DNA of 64,000 nucleotides from assembly GCA_019918135.1 (NCBI GenBank), contig WBZZ01002490.1:248001-312000 (forward strand), written 5' to 3'. The translations under genes were made by a program, and so were the position numbers. Shown here one piece after another: positions 47,648 to 56,679 of the stretch (position 1 is the stretch's first letter; every line of letters begins with the position of its first letter). The notes beneath the pieces are model-generated. The model did no database searches, had not been told where the DNA came from, and saw only the letters and a program-made list of their open reading frames with translations. The stretch comes from Paulinella micropora. Its lineage: Eukaryota; Cercozoa; Imbricatea; Euglyphida; Paulinellidae.

Positions 47648-49361
47648 CAAAGTCCGCAGGACCGATCAACAGACATAGACGGGCGTCAAGTAGCTATCAG
47701 TCTTCAGCAGAAAGATCTGCTACAAAAGCTTTGCCGCAAGCACAAAACCGAAGCACTACAAATCGTCGCAGGGTCTATCCCAGTCGAAAGGTTGCATGTG
47801 CTTATCGAACGTTGGCGTCCGATCAGACTCCGGTACCACCTTACCACCAGCACAGAGTTGGCGACTGATCTGGAGCGCGAACTAAAGAGGAGTAGTGACA
47901 ATTTTAATACAAAGCTCAGAGGCCTCTGGCCCGCAGGAATTCCTTGCTTCGGGCTCTCCAAAAAAAAAGTCGCGGAGCTGGCCGAAATTTCAGCCGACGA
48001 TGCTAGCTTACCCCCTGTCATTAGGCTGTCCGGCGCGGGCTTGGTCCTAGAGAACGTAGCAACTAATCTGTCAGGGAACGCTGACATGCTGGTCGGCCAG
48101 CTCATTGATTATTTGCTGCTGCGTAGCGCCCTGCACCAAGATGGATAGTGCCTAAGGTGTATGGCTTGGTATTAATAACAGCCGATGGTAGTGTGAACGA
48201 CAGCAAAGCTACCAGCAGCGCTAGTAACTATTGGGTTGCTACAGAGCTTGTGGGAGGGGCAGCACACTGGAACAGAGACAAACTTGTTAACGTACCAAGA
48301 AAACCAAGAAATTCCTGACACAACTCTTTTCCAGTCTTTGGTCGACAAGACGGTACAGGCTCTGGGGCAATCACAGGTTCTGTTCTTTAATTGGACGCCG
48401 GAAGGAACGATTTACAGCAAGGCGCCCCAGCAGAGGTTTTGGCTCAAGGACATAGCACCCCGATTCTGTATGCAGATCGACCCCGAATTCACACGATACA
48501 AGGACAACGACAAAGTAGTACGACTAACTAACTTACTTAGCGCTGTAGCCAATGGTTTCACGCGCCTAGAGCCAAGCTATTTCCTGGTGCTTTGGGACAA
48601 GCTAAGTTTATTTGTGGAATGGGACAATATGCTAAAGCCTCCCGATTTTGTACTTGGTGACGCACTGAAAATTGTCGGCGAGTGGTGGTACGACGACCTG
48701 TGCCAGCGCAAAGCCAGAGCACAAGGATCCGATGGCTTCCTGTTCCGTGCCGCACGCTATCTCAGCGTACCAGTAGTTGGCGACGGTGTTAACTACTTTA
48801 GCACAGGCCAGCAGAAGGCAAGGTTTTTATACGAGAGCGCCTTCATCGAAAGGCACCACAGCAACCCCGACGTGTTTCGTTTTCGCAAGGTCGACGACAT
48901 AAGAAATTTGCTGGGGGCCTATGACAGCTTTGGCGCACGCGACGTACGTTGCTTTGTCACATGTCTTCTTCTCCTTATCCAAGCTCGCGCCAAAATTGCG
49001 CGAGCTCTTTCGCGCGCGCACTCAACACAAGCTGATGATGAAGCGATCAAAAGCAAATTCCTAAAGCTTCGGGAGCAACTAAAAGAAAAGCAAAGTGTCG
49101 TCGACCAGCTAAGCAAATATATCAACGACACTCAGAAGAACGACGAGGGCCTCGCTATCACCAAGGGCTATGTTTCAACAAATGAACAAGGCATTTGTGA
49201 AAGCAAAGAATACACGCTTAAGCAGACTAGATCCAGACCGAACTGACGGGGGCAAAGAACGTAAGCGTAAAATCGCGTTGAACCAAGCTCAGACTACGTG
49301 GGAAGCCAAATGGGGACCAATGGTGGGCCCAAACGAAGGATCTTGGCGCGGTAGTGGCTAG
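47648..49361 (+). CDS. Kinase-like family gene, coding in several frames
   Basis: Protein-like sequence continues from about 47648 to 49361, but it passes through two or three frames and the pieces lack clear ATG starts (about two to three breaks, or introns). One piece contains VLFFNWTPEGTIY followed by FWLKDIAP and IDPEF, matching the second kinase-like segment of the 16.8-kb protein (LFLSWAPSDVWVYN, then VRLNDA, INP). The rest is helical. Since thymidylate kinase in this window is spliced, splicing is a fair explanation; decay is another. I do not assign function beyond family kinship. Confidence 0.4.
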
Positions 49362-49407
49362 ATTCAAGTCTAACTTGAACATTCTGTTTTCTAAGTTGCA
49401 GATTTCT

Positions 49408-49737
49408 ATGGAAGATACTAATGACACAAAGAAGGACAGATTCGAAATGGAACTGGATGAGTTTTCTTTACTATACTTGGAGTGGTTTGATGCAAACGTA
49501 CAGAGGTTGCCCCCAGATTATGCACTGCCTATTGCACGGGAGAAACTTGAACGAGAGCAAAAAGAACTGCAGGGCCTCGAAATACGCTTACCAGAGCTAC
49601 TGCCTGGGGTCTCTGTAGAGACGATGGCTTCGTGGAACGCATGGATAACAAAGCGCTCAGAACAGCAGACGCCACAGCGGCCTATTTCAGCGCTCTACAA
49701 TCTAGCTCAAGTCGCCACCGCCGCTAAAAGAAAGTAG
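49408..49737 (+). CDS. Small acidic helical protein, unknown function
   Basis: This 109-residue protein starts at the ATG at 49408. It is rich in Glu and Leu (EFSLLYLEWFDANVQRL, REKLEREQKELQGLE) and has no membrane segment. Protein-like sequence just upstream suggests it may be the tail of the kinase-like gene before it rather than a separate gene. An ATTAAA-containing gene-end element follows its stop. Confidence 0.45.
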   Translation: MEDTNDTKKDRFEMELDEFSLLYLEWFDANVQRLPPDYALPIAREKLEREQKELQGLEIRLPELLPGVSVETMASWNAWITKRSEQQTPQRPISALYNLAQVATAAKRK

Positions 49738-49770
49738 ATAGTCAGCTGAACCACGCAGACTCAAGTACAA

Positions 49771-49905
49771 AACGTTTTATTAAAAAGCTCGACCAAAACA
49801 TCTTACACTTTGCACTGTGGGCATTCAAGCCAGGCCCGCTTGGCGGCCCCGCCGCCGCCAAAGACCGAAAGGGGGGGCGGGGGGAAGGGGCGCGCGAAAA
49901 AGAGT
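49771..49905 (+). repeat. Gene-end element behind a gene
   Basis: CGTTTTATTAAAAAGCTCGA is followed by CTTACACTTTGCACTG, then a G-rich stretch and GGGGCGCGCGAAAAAG. The block order matches the copies at 905, 10336 and the tandem array at 7.0 to 9.9 kb. The first 75 bases recur closely at 54766 to 54850. Confidence 0.75.
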
Positions 49906-49963
49906 TTCTGTGAACATCGTTTTTTTGTACTTACTTGGGGGGGTAAGTACAATTGTAAAAGAA

Positions 49964-50643
49964 ATGCACCACACGTGCCTTGTTGTTTTATTCTTGGTCT
50001 GGTGCGATCGTCTGGCGGAAGCCGCCTCCACGACAAGTAAAGTCTACGAGTTGCGGGAAGACACAGCGGATATTTCAGGGGACGAAGCCTGCACAAGAGC
50101 CCAATCACCGCTTGGCTCAGTATGGATGCACGACAACTCCTCCGTTGGCAGCGTGATTAACGGGTCCCTCAAGCCCTTTGACAAAGCCTCGCTTATCCAA
50201 TGCAGGCTTTTGCGCACATTCTATTTTTGGTACAATCTAGACGAGAGCTCCAACGTGACAAACATAACGTTCGATACACACAAGGGCAACGCAGGCTGGG
50301 CTGAAGAATCGGTTAATTGTGGCAATGGCAGGCACGCTGCAGCGGCGCCTGCGTTATTTCGTACTCGATCGGTTTTAGTTGCCTTGCTAACAAATTTTAT
50401 ATCTCTGGCGTCACTTTGCTAGTGCTTGCTGCCTTTGTTTTCCTGTGCATGTTGTACTTTGTTTGGTCCAATGAAAAGCGAACGCGTTACGGAGGGGAAT
50501 ACAGCTGTTGTTGTCTATACTTCATAAATAAGTGCGACAAACTAAAGTTTGTATTTCTGCTGCTAAGTTTACTTGCTCTTTTCTTGTCCGGCCTACTTTT
50601 GTACATGCTTCCCGATGACAATTTCTACTTCCCTTTTTATTAA
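49964..50643 (+). CDS. Membrane glycoprotein with signal peptide
   Basis: From the ATG at 49964 the protein opens with a signal peptide (HHTCLVVLFLVWCDRLAEA). An extracellular part of about 110 residues follows, with N-glycosylation sites NSS, NGS, NVT and NIT and several Cys. The downstream coding, in an overlapping frame, provides two membrane segments (ISGVTLLVLAAFVFLCMLYF and FVFLLLSLLALFLSGLLLYM) separated by a Cys-rich loop. The two frames probably belong to one envelope-type protein with about one break, or to a spliced transcript. ATTAAA overlaps the end. Confidence 0.6.
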
Positions 50644-50709
50644 AGCTCGGCGCGGATTCTAGTTTTGTTTAAACAAAAAGTGTAAATACCTTGGTTTGTT
50701 TTTACGTTT

Positions 50710-51435
50710 TTAACAAAAGTAGCTGTTATAATGCTTGAACTCGGACAACTTGCCTTTTTTTTGCAGCGCCACAAGTACATAGTAAACTGCCCTTCCTCGC
50801 GCTTGTTCGATACCGCTGACCTTGGGCTTCCAAAGCGTGACCGCCTGGTCGGACTTGTCTTGTGGCTCTATTCGTGGCCCAGAACCATCGCGAGAAAGTT
50901 TAACTTTCCATACGTTTTGTGTGTGGTCAATGCACGCGACAGTTTTTTTATCTTCATCCCATGTACCACCGCTGTGTTTGCAGCACAGTGTAGTAGAGTT
51001 TCCATAAAAGGTGATCACGGGTTTCTTGTAAGGATCTCTTGCTAGGCAGCGGGGGCACCACAGCGCAGTGTAACCCAATGCGATCGGCGTACGTATGTCC
51101 AATACGCCTCCGTCTAGCAGACTCTCAACAATTTCGCCCGCGCCGAGCCGCATAGCGCACGAAGCTGGATCGATGATGCACATGGGCGATATGTAGCGCC
51201 ACAGCACGGCAAAAACCTTGGGTTCTAGATCGATAAACAACACCTTTTCTTTGCTGTCGAGGGTGCCCAGCTCCTTGATGATATCCCAGGCGCTGGATTC
51301 TTTACTAGTGACGAACATGTCCCGACCGGCGACATTGACGATGGCGTAGTCCTTGGGCACTGAACGCTTGACATCGAGCGCGGCCCCTTGCACACACCGC
51401 GAGCCCCGCGAACAAGGTCTTAGGGTGCTGTCCAT
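50710..51435 (-). CDS. BTB/T1-domain protein, KCTD-like
   Basis: This 241-residue protein has near residues 30 to 85 the pattern of the T1/BTB fold found in KCTD proteins and potassium channels: IVNVAGRDMFVTSKESS (usual LNVGGxxFxTTxxTL), then LFIDLEPKVFAVLWRYIS (usual FIDRDPxxFxxILNYLR). KCTD proteins bind cullin-3 and act as substrate adaptors in ubiquitination. The C-terminal part has a CPRC pair and a CC pair further on that may bind zinc. There is no membrane segment, which argues against a channel. A TATA-like TTTATAAAAAG lies very close to the ATG on the same strand. Confidence 0.7.
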   Translation of the reverse strand: MDSTLRPCSRGSRCVQGAALDVKRSVPKDYAIVNVAGRDMFVTSKESSAWDIIKELGTLDSKEKVLFIDLEPKVFAVLWRYISPMCIIDPASCAMRLGAGEIVESLLDGGVLDIRTPIALGYTALWCPRCLARDPYKKPVITFYGNSTTLCCKHSGGTWDEDKKTVACIDHTQNVWKVKLSRDGSGPRIEPQDKSDQAVTLWKPKVSGIEQARGRAVYYVLVALQKKGKLSEFKHYNSYFC

Positions 51436-51567
51436 GGCAGGTTCTCTTTTTATAAAGTAATAAGTATTTGTAATAGCCCCAGAAAATCCGGGGGAGAGGG
51501 AAGAGAAGGGAATGCTACTAAGAACTGAGAGAGGGAGAGGAAAGGGGCATGGAAGGGGCGGGGTGGC

Positions 51568-53310
51568 TTAGTGGAGGCGTTGTATGTATTTATTTTGTTT
51601 GTAGCTGGCTATCCGTGCAAAATACACGTTGCTTTTTGTGCTTGGCAGGTCGAAGAGGCACCGCAGGTTCTCGTTCTGCAAGAATGGCAAGAGCTCTTGG
51701 TAGCTAAAGCGACTACCTCGGAGATCCAGCACCCAGCTCGCCCGCGCTTCCTGCACGGGCTTGCCCGCCGCTATCTGAGCCAAGCGGCGGGCCAGGGAGA
51801 GACTCATGCCATGTTTCTGGTTACGCACCGCCCAATGTTGCAGTTGCGGGCATTGCTGCGCGGTGGTAAGCCAGATGTCTGCCGCAGCTTCTGCGTGCGC
51901 CTCGACTTGGAGCTGGAGCTTGCGCAGATTGGGGAGCCTGGGCCTCGGCGCACGCAGAAACGCCGCCCAGTCCTGGAGCCGGCAGGGCTTTGCCACAACC
52001 AGCTCTTGCAAGTGAGTCCACACTGTTTGCTTATGCTCGCTCGTGGGCAGGGCCTGCAGGCTAGGCACGCACAAGCAGCGCAGCTCCTGCCCCAGCCGGG
52101 CGGCGTGCAGGCGGAAGCGCTGCACGCTCGTGCCAGTTAGGTTTAATTTCTGCAACTGCAGTGCCTGCGTGAGCGTGTGCTGGGGCCGAAAGAGCTCCCG
52201 GCAGAACGCGTCGTCTGCGAAACGGCAGCCTTCCAGAGAGAGCACCTGCAGCGACGGCAGCCAGACGCGCAGCTGTTTTGCCAGCTGCGCTGAGTCCAAT
52301 TCCGAGTGCAATTCGCAGGCTACGAGTTCCAGCGCATTGACGCCATCCTTGGTCTCGGCGAACGCGGCTTGCAGCCAAGGCAGGACACAGGGCGCCAGTT
52401 GGAAACGTTTGAGGCTGATGGCTGTTCTGCTTCTTGGGCGCGCCAACGCCAGCCGTTCCAGTGATTCTGCTGTCAGGGCGCGTGTCGCGGGATCGGGCCT
52501 GGTGTAGCGCTTGATAATGTCAACCAGGTCTTGGGCACGCTCTGCCCATAATATTGCGCTCAACTGCTCTGGGAGCCCCTTGTGCCATTCGTCCAAGTCT
52601 TGCTGTCTGGGCGTGTACTCTAGCGAAAGGTCGGACAGGTTCGTAGCCGCCAGCGCAGCCGAGAAAATGGGCGCTTCCGGCTCGGACCCCGAGCATATCA
52701 ACGCCAGGTTCTGCAGGTAGGCCCAGTCGACGTTTTGGACACGTTGCGAGAGGTCGCAGCGACCGCCGGAATCTGTGTCAAGTGTCAGGCAGAGCACTAG
52801 GCTGTTGCTCGATAGCTTGAGGCTGCAAGCAGGGCTGTTTCGCAGGTGCAGCTGCCCCCACACCTGCCCGCGCTGTGAGTTCGACAGGTCCCAGACCTGC
52901 TGCAAGCCCGGCGCGGCCGTGGCGGCGGGGCCGCAGTTCACCAGCGTAATGCACGAAGCGGTGATGACCCTGCAGCAGCTGCCGGCGCCGGGGGGCGGCT
53001 CTGGCAACTGCTGCAGACCATGTACTTCAAGCTCATCGGCGTGCAACAGGGCGGCTTGGATCAGGGCGCAAGCCCCTGCCGAGTCCACACCCGGGACCGG
53101 GACGCGGACGCGGATGTCGAGGTACTTGTTCTGTGCCTGATGGCGCAGAGGCGGAAGCCGTTCCGCCAAGCCTTGGCACGCGTCGGGCAGGGGCGCGAGA
53201 ACCACGGGCCTGGCCGGAGCTTCTGTTAGGTGTAGGTCTCGTGATTCTAGGCCGGACAAGACGATTTCCTGCAAACCGGCACGTGCCTGGTAGTTTAGCA
53301 GCTGCTTCAT
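51568..53310 (-). CDS. Leucine-rich-repeat protein
   Basis: This 580-residue protein has irregular leucine-rich repeats from about residue 190, such as LQVLSLEGCRFADDAF, LQKLNLTGTSVQRF and LRKLQLQVEAHA. The spacing resembles ribonuclease-inhibitor or F-box-type repeats of about 26 to 30 residues. No F-box is visible in the first 60 residues, so it may be a partner or decoy without the Skp1 contact. GC-rich codon use differs from the AT-richer LRR gene at 3.9 kb, suggesting separate acquisition or old divergence. Confidence 0.75.
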   Translation of the reverse strand: MKQLLNYQARAGLQEIVLSGLESRDLHLTEAPARPVVLAPLPDACQGLAERLPPLRHQAQNKYLDIRVRVPVPGVDSAGACALIQAALLHADELEVHGLQQLPEPPPGAGSCCRVITASCITLVNCGPAATAAPGLQQVWDLSNSQRGQVWGQLHLRNSPACSLKLSSNSLVLCLTLDTDSGGRCDLSQRVQNVDWAYLQNLALICSGSEPEAPIFSAALAATNLSDLSLEYTPRQQDLDEWHKGLPEQLSAILWAERAQDLVDIIKRYTRPDPATRALTAESLERLALARPRSRTAISLKRFQLAPCVLPWLQAAFAETKDGVNALELVACELHSELDSAQLAKQLRVWLPSLQVLSLEGCRFADDAFCRELFRPQHTLTQALQLQKLNLTGTSVQRFRLHAARLGQELRCLCVPSLQALPTSEHKQTVWTHLQELVVAKPCRLQDWAAFLRAPRPRLPNLRKLQLQVEAHAEAAADIWLTTAQQCPQLQHWAVRNQKHGMSLSLARRLAQIAAGKPVQEARASWVLDLRGSRFSYQELLPFLQNENLRCLFDLPSTKSNVYFARIASYKQNKYIQRLH

Positions 53311-53517
53311 CTGCTATGTTGTGGGCTTGGTGGGAAATATAATCTTTTATTCAGAGGTTAGACAATACTGTGCACGCAGGCTCGACGGTGTGGAGGGGGG
53401 GGGTGTGGGCGACCCCCCCCCGCATTCTCCCTCATTCTCCTAGCTCTCCGTCTGGTTGGCCTCAGGTCTTTTTTAGTCACTAAAGTCCGAGAAGTGTGGG
53501 AGAGAGGCACGTGGACC

Positions 53518-54632
53518 ATGTCCACAGTCACTACTACCACCCCGGCGCTTGTCAGTCGCGGCTTGTTTATCTTATTCGAGGTTTTGGATCGCACGGGCAA
53601 GTCTACGCAAGTCGATCTGCTGGTGCCTTGGCTACAAAGCCAAGGCAAGGAGGCAGTGGCCATGCGGTTCGCGCCTGCTATCGCCTGCTATCGCCAGCAG
53701 AGCTAGCTCTGCTTGCTTTTCTCGTGCCTTGTGTGTTTACGTACTCCCCCCCCCCCCACCCCCCCCCCAAAAATACGTAGTTTCCCCGACCGAAGCACCC
53801 GGATTGGGAAAATCATCGACGCTTACTTAACTTGCAAGGCTCAGACCGATGATCATGCCATCCACTTGCTCTTCGCCGCCAACCGCTGGGAACAGTCTGG
53901 TCAGGAAAGAAGGAAAGCTCAGTGTGTGTATGTGTGCATGTGCACGTGATAGCTTCGATAGTCGCTCTGCTGGAGAAGGGTACTTCAGTGGTCGTGGATC
54001 GCTACTCCTACTCTGGCGTCGCCTTCTCGGCAGCCAAAGGGCTGGACCCGAGCTGGTGCTTTTCTTCTGAAGTAGGTCTCCCGTCACCTGACTTGGTATT
54101 TGACTCACTCCTAGACGCATCGTCTGTCGCGCATCTCACCCAACCCTGCTGCTACAGACGATGCGTCTGTAGGTGCTATTCCTGCAATTGCCTCTGCAGG
54201 AAGCCGCCAGACGGTAGGTAAGTGTTTTTGATATATACTTTTGTTTTGGCCTGCTCAAGGGCTCATATCAATACGTGCTTTTTGCAAGTGACGCGCACAA
54301 TGGCAACGAGCGCTATGAGACAAAGGAGATGCAGCAAAAGGTAGCTGCCCAGTTCGAAGCTCTACAGAAGCAGGCACAGTGGAAGATTATAGATGCTTCT
54401 GTCACCCCTAAGGTCTGCCCCCCCCCCCTCCCCCCCCCCCAGCCCCCGGGGGGCTCTCTCTTTCAGAGCTCCGTGTGCAAATAGATACTTTTTTGGGGGC
54501 TTGCAGGAAGTACACGCGCAGATCACGCCTTGGGTCCTCGGCGCCCTTGAGCAAAGCACGCACAGAGCCCCAGTTCAATATATAAAGACGCCTGCTCACT
54601 TGCGCAAACAGGAGCAGGCCTCTCGAACGTAA
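53518..54632 (+). CDS. Thymidylate kinase, spliced
   Basis: The product matches cellular dTMP kinase: [12 protein letters not shown] (P-loop), FPDRST with [41 protein letters not shown] (DRY loop), [13 protein letters not shown] and KIIDAS. It makes dTDP from dTMP. The matching parts lie in five exons with GT-AG introns: 53518-53666, 53781-53899, 53953-54095, 54260-54412 and 54507-54632. Phases agree at every junction, and the product is about 229 residues, near the 212 of the human enzyme. The third boundary is less sure. Introns of 53 to 164 bases, one rich in C, show a eukaryote-like gene, probably taken from a host as genomic DNA. Confidence 0.8.
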
Positions 54633-54633
54633 C

Positions 54634-55812
54634 TCACAAGAAAATTGTGTGTTTTTTTTTTATTAAAGCTCGACCAAGTCTTACACTTGACATTTTTGCA
54701 AAAGCTATTAATGAAAAAAAATGAAACTTGCGGGCGCGGGGGCCAGCTTGCCTCTGCGGGTTTTCAAACTCGAGTACAAAACGTTTTATTAAAAAGCGCA
54801 ACAAAAACATCCTGGCCCCCGCAGGGCACCGCCGCCACTCAAGCCAGGCCAGCTGGCGCAGGGGGCAAAACCCTCGGAAGGCCCCCGCGCCGGGGTCATG
54901 CCCCCCGGCCTGCCCCCCGGCGGCCTGCTCCCCGGCGCGGGGGGCCTGCCCCTCGGCGGCCTGCTCCCCGGCGCGGGGGGCGTGCCCCCTGGCCTCGTCT
55001 CCCAACTCCAAGAAGACCTTGTCTAAGAACAGCTCCACGGCATCCGCGCGGAACTGAGAGGTGGGGCTAAATGAGCGCAAAGTTTCCAGCGCGATGTCTA
55101 GTTGTTTCTCAAGCCTTGTCAGTTGGTGGATGGATTCTGCCATTTGGGACAGACGCTCTTTCCGTTCCCGGACGCTCTTTGCAATCTCACCTCTGCCAGC
55201 AGATCCAGCGGGGCCTAGCTCTCTCCTTTGCTTCTTTCTGGGACGTTGGCGGCACTCAGGGGCGCCGCCTGGGGCCGCGGCCGCCGCCGACGACGACGAC
55301 GATACTGACGCAACCGCTTTTTCGTTTTCTTCTTTTCCTTCTTCTTCTTTGTCGCTGTCCTCTTCCTCCTCATCCGTTGTTTCGTCGCTAGGCTCCGGCG
55401 ACTGCGCAGAGCGCCCGCCCTTGTCTTCTTCTGGCTCGGCTGTGACATTCGAGCCCGGAATCATGTGATAAACCGCAGGGAGCGGTAGAGAGGGATCGCT
55501 GCAGACGCGCTTAAACTCCTTGAGCAATTCCTCTGCTGCTAGTCCTTTTAGCTCCAATCGATCAAACAATCTAGCTAAGGAGTCCTGGCCACAGGCGAGA
55601 CTGGCCAGCGGAGTGCCCTTAAATTTGATCCGAGTAAAGACCACGTCACCAAACCTGCGCTTGACACTCTGGATCTTTTGCCGCGCGCTTTTGAGGCCGC
55701 AGTTCTGGACGTAATTCAGCGCACGAGACACTTCGATCAAGCCTAGCAGGGGGTCTGCTGTGATGCTACCAAAGATGCTCACGGAGAACTTGCCATCAAG
55801 GTAGTCCGACAT
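54634..55812 (-). CDS. Possible Bro-N/KilA-N-like DNA-binding protein
   Basis: From the ATG at 55812 this is a 392-residue protein. Its first 50 residues (KFSVSIFGSITADPLLGLIEVSRALNY and an Arg/Lys-rich following part) have the length and rhythm of Bro-N or KilA-N DNA-binding domains of large DNA viruses, a weak match. Next come an acidic Ser/Glu/Asp region, a basic KKQRRELG patch, a coiled coil near residues 205 to 250, and a C-terminal part with the repeat APRAGEQAA, beyond which the frame reads antisense through a copied gene-end element. The last 50 residues are therefore probably a read-through tail. Confidence 0.5.
   Translation of the reverse strand: MSDYLDGKFSVSIFGSITADPLLGLIEVSRALNYVQNCGLKSARQKIQSVKRRFGDVVFTRIKFKGTPLASLACGQDSLARLFDRLELKGLAAEELLKEFKRVCSDPSLPLPAVYHMIPGSNVTAEPEEDKGGRSAQSPEPSDETTDEEEEDSDKEEEGKEENEKAVASVSSSSSAAAAAPGGAPECRQRPRKKQRRELGPAGSAGRGEIAKSVRERKERLSQMAESIHQLTRLEKQLDIALETLRSFSPTSQFRADAVELFLDKVFLELGDEARGHAPRAGEQAAEGQAPRAGEQAAGGQAGGHDPGAGAFRGFCPLRQLAWLEWRRCPAGARMFLLRFLIKRFVLEFENPQRQAGPRARKFHFFSLIAFAKMSSVRLGRALIKKKHTIFL
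54655..54670. terminator. Two-way poly(A) signal
   Basis: TTTTTTATTAAAGCTCG gives ATTAAA on the plus strand for thymidylate kinase and AATAAA on the minus strand for the convergent gene. The plus-strand element continues CTCGACCAAGTCTTACACTTG. Confidence 0.55.
54766..54850 (+). repeat. Second copy of a gene-end segment
   Basis: ACTCGAGTACAAAACGTTTTATTAAAAAGC and the following CAACAAAAACATC to CAAGCCAGGCC match 49755 to 49835 closely. It lies about 100 bases past the first poly(A) element of thymidylate kinase and inside the end of the convergent frame, so it looks like a transferred 3' flank. Confidence 0.7.
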
Positions 55813-56120
55813 GCCCAAGGAAAAAACAAAGTCCCCGGGACTTTTGCCCGGGGGCGGGCGGGCCCCGCCCCCGGAGAAAAAGGAAGGGGGGGGGGGGGCG
55901 CCCCCCCCCCCCGGCGCCCCCCCCCCCCTCCACCCTTTCTGTTTCTCTCCCTCCACCTGAGCCCCCTGAGCCCGGGGGGCTCAAAGAGCAGGGAAAAGGG
56001 GGCGGGGGAGAAAGGGGGGGGGGGGAGGGAAAGGCAGGGGAGAGGCACTGGTGTCGTTTCGTACCAGAAATAAGCTCTGGCGGTTACCGGACGACGTGCA
56101 AGAAAGATTTTGGTTTGGTT
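55813..56120. repeat. Intergenic G/C-run block with GAGCCC hairpin
   Basis: CCACCTGAGCCCCCTGAG and GAGCCCGGGGGGCTCAAAGA at 55952 to 55993 match the hairpins at 5974 and 6441 in the left repeats, together with flanking C and G runs. It lies between two minus-strand genes. I see no gene in it. Its presence shows that left-end repeat sequence also occurs inside the gene-rich part. Confidence 0.7.
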
Positions 56121-56519
56121 TTATTTAAATTCTTTTAAGTGTGGGTGTACGTAGTGTGCCGACAGGGCCGCCTCTTCCACGCCGAGTGCCAGCCTTTGGC
56201 ACAGCAGCTCCAGACGTCGCGAGGGCTTAGTGTCTTCCAACACATAACCGCCGCGGGGGCTAGGCAATTCTTGCTCGCACTGGTCGCACCCGATAACCGC
56301 CAGAGTTTTTTTGAACTCCAACAAGATCTTGTCCAGCGGGGGGTACACGGAGCCCTTGTACGCCGCCACCTCGAGCTGATCGAACAGCACCGCCACGCAG
56401 GTGACGAGCCTGCGCCGCACCTTGCTGCCTGCTAGCCACGGGCGCGCATAGGGCCACACGTCGTCAGCAAGCGGCACAGGTTTCCGGGTGAGGATCGAAA
56501 GCGGCCGCTCCGAACGCAT
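56121..56519 (-). CDS. Small protein of unknown function
   Basis: This protein of about 132 residues from the ATG at 56519 is mixed helical, with a CDQCEQE segment that might form half of a zinc site and a C-terminal part rich in Leu and Arg (RRLELLCQRLALGVEEAAL). No family is recognised. A poly(A)-like TTTTATTTAAAT follows its stop. Confidence 0.5.
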   Translation of the reverse strand: MRSERPLSILTRKPVPLADDVWPYARPWLAGSKVRRRLVTCVAVLFDQLEVAAYKGSVYPPLDKILLEFKKTLAVIGCDQCEQELPSPRGGYVLEDTKPSRRLELLCQRLALGVEEAALSAHYVHPHLKEFK

Positions 56520-56679
56520 CGCGTCCCCCAGCGTGCCGGAGCAGACCAAAAACGTCCAGAGCTCGGGGCACACCCCTGGCGGAACTGAGCATTGGGGGTG
56601 CCAGGGGGGTCAAGTGGGTTTTGCTCCTAGGAGGTAATATTTGGCTTTATTTATTATATAGTAATAGGGACGTGCCACA

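Noticed and set aside
47792-48148. Histone-fold protein
   Set aside because: A helix pattern near its end is faintly histone-like, but the conserved Arg and Asp contacts are missing and the piece seems part of the kinase-like gene.
50710-51435. Potassium channel
   Set aside because: The T1-like domain is present but no membrane segment or pore motif follows.
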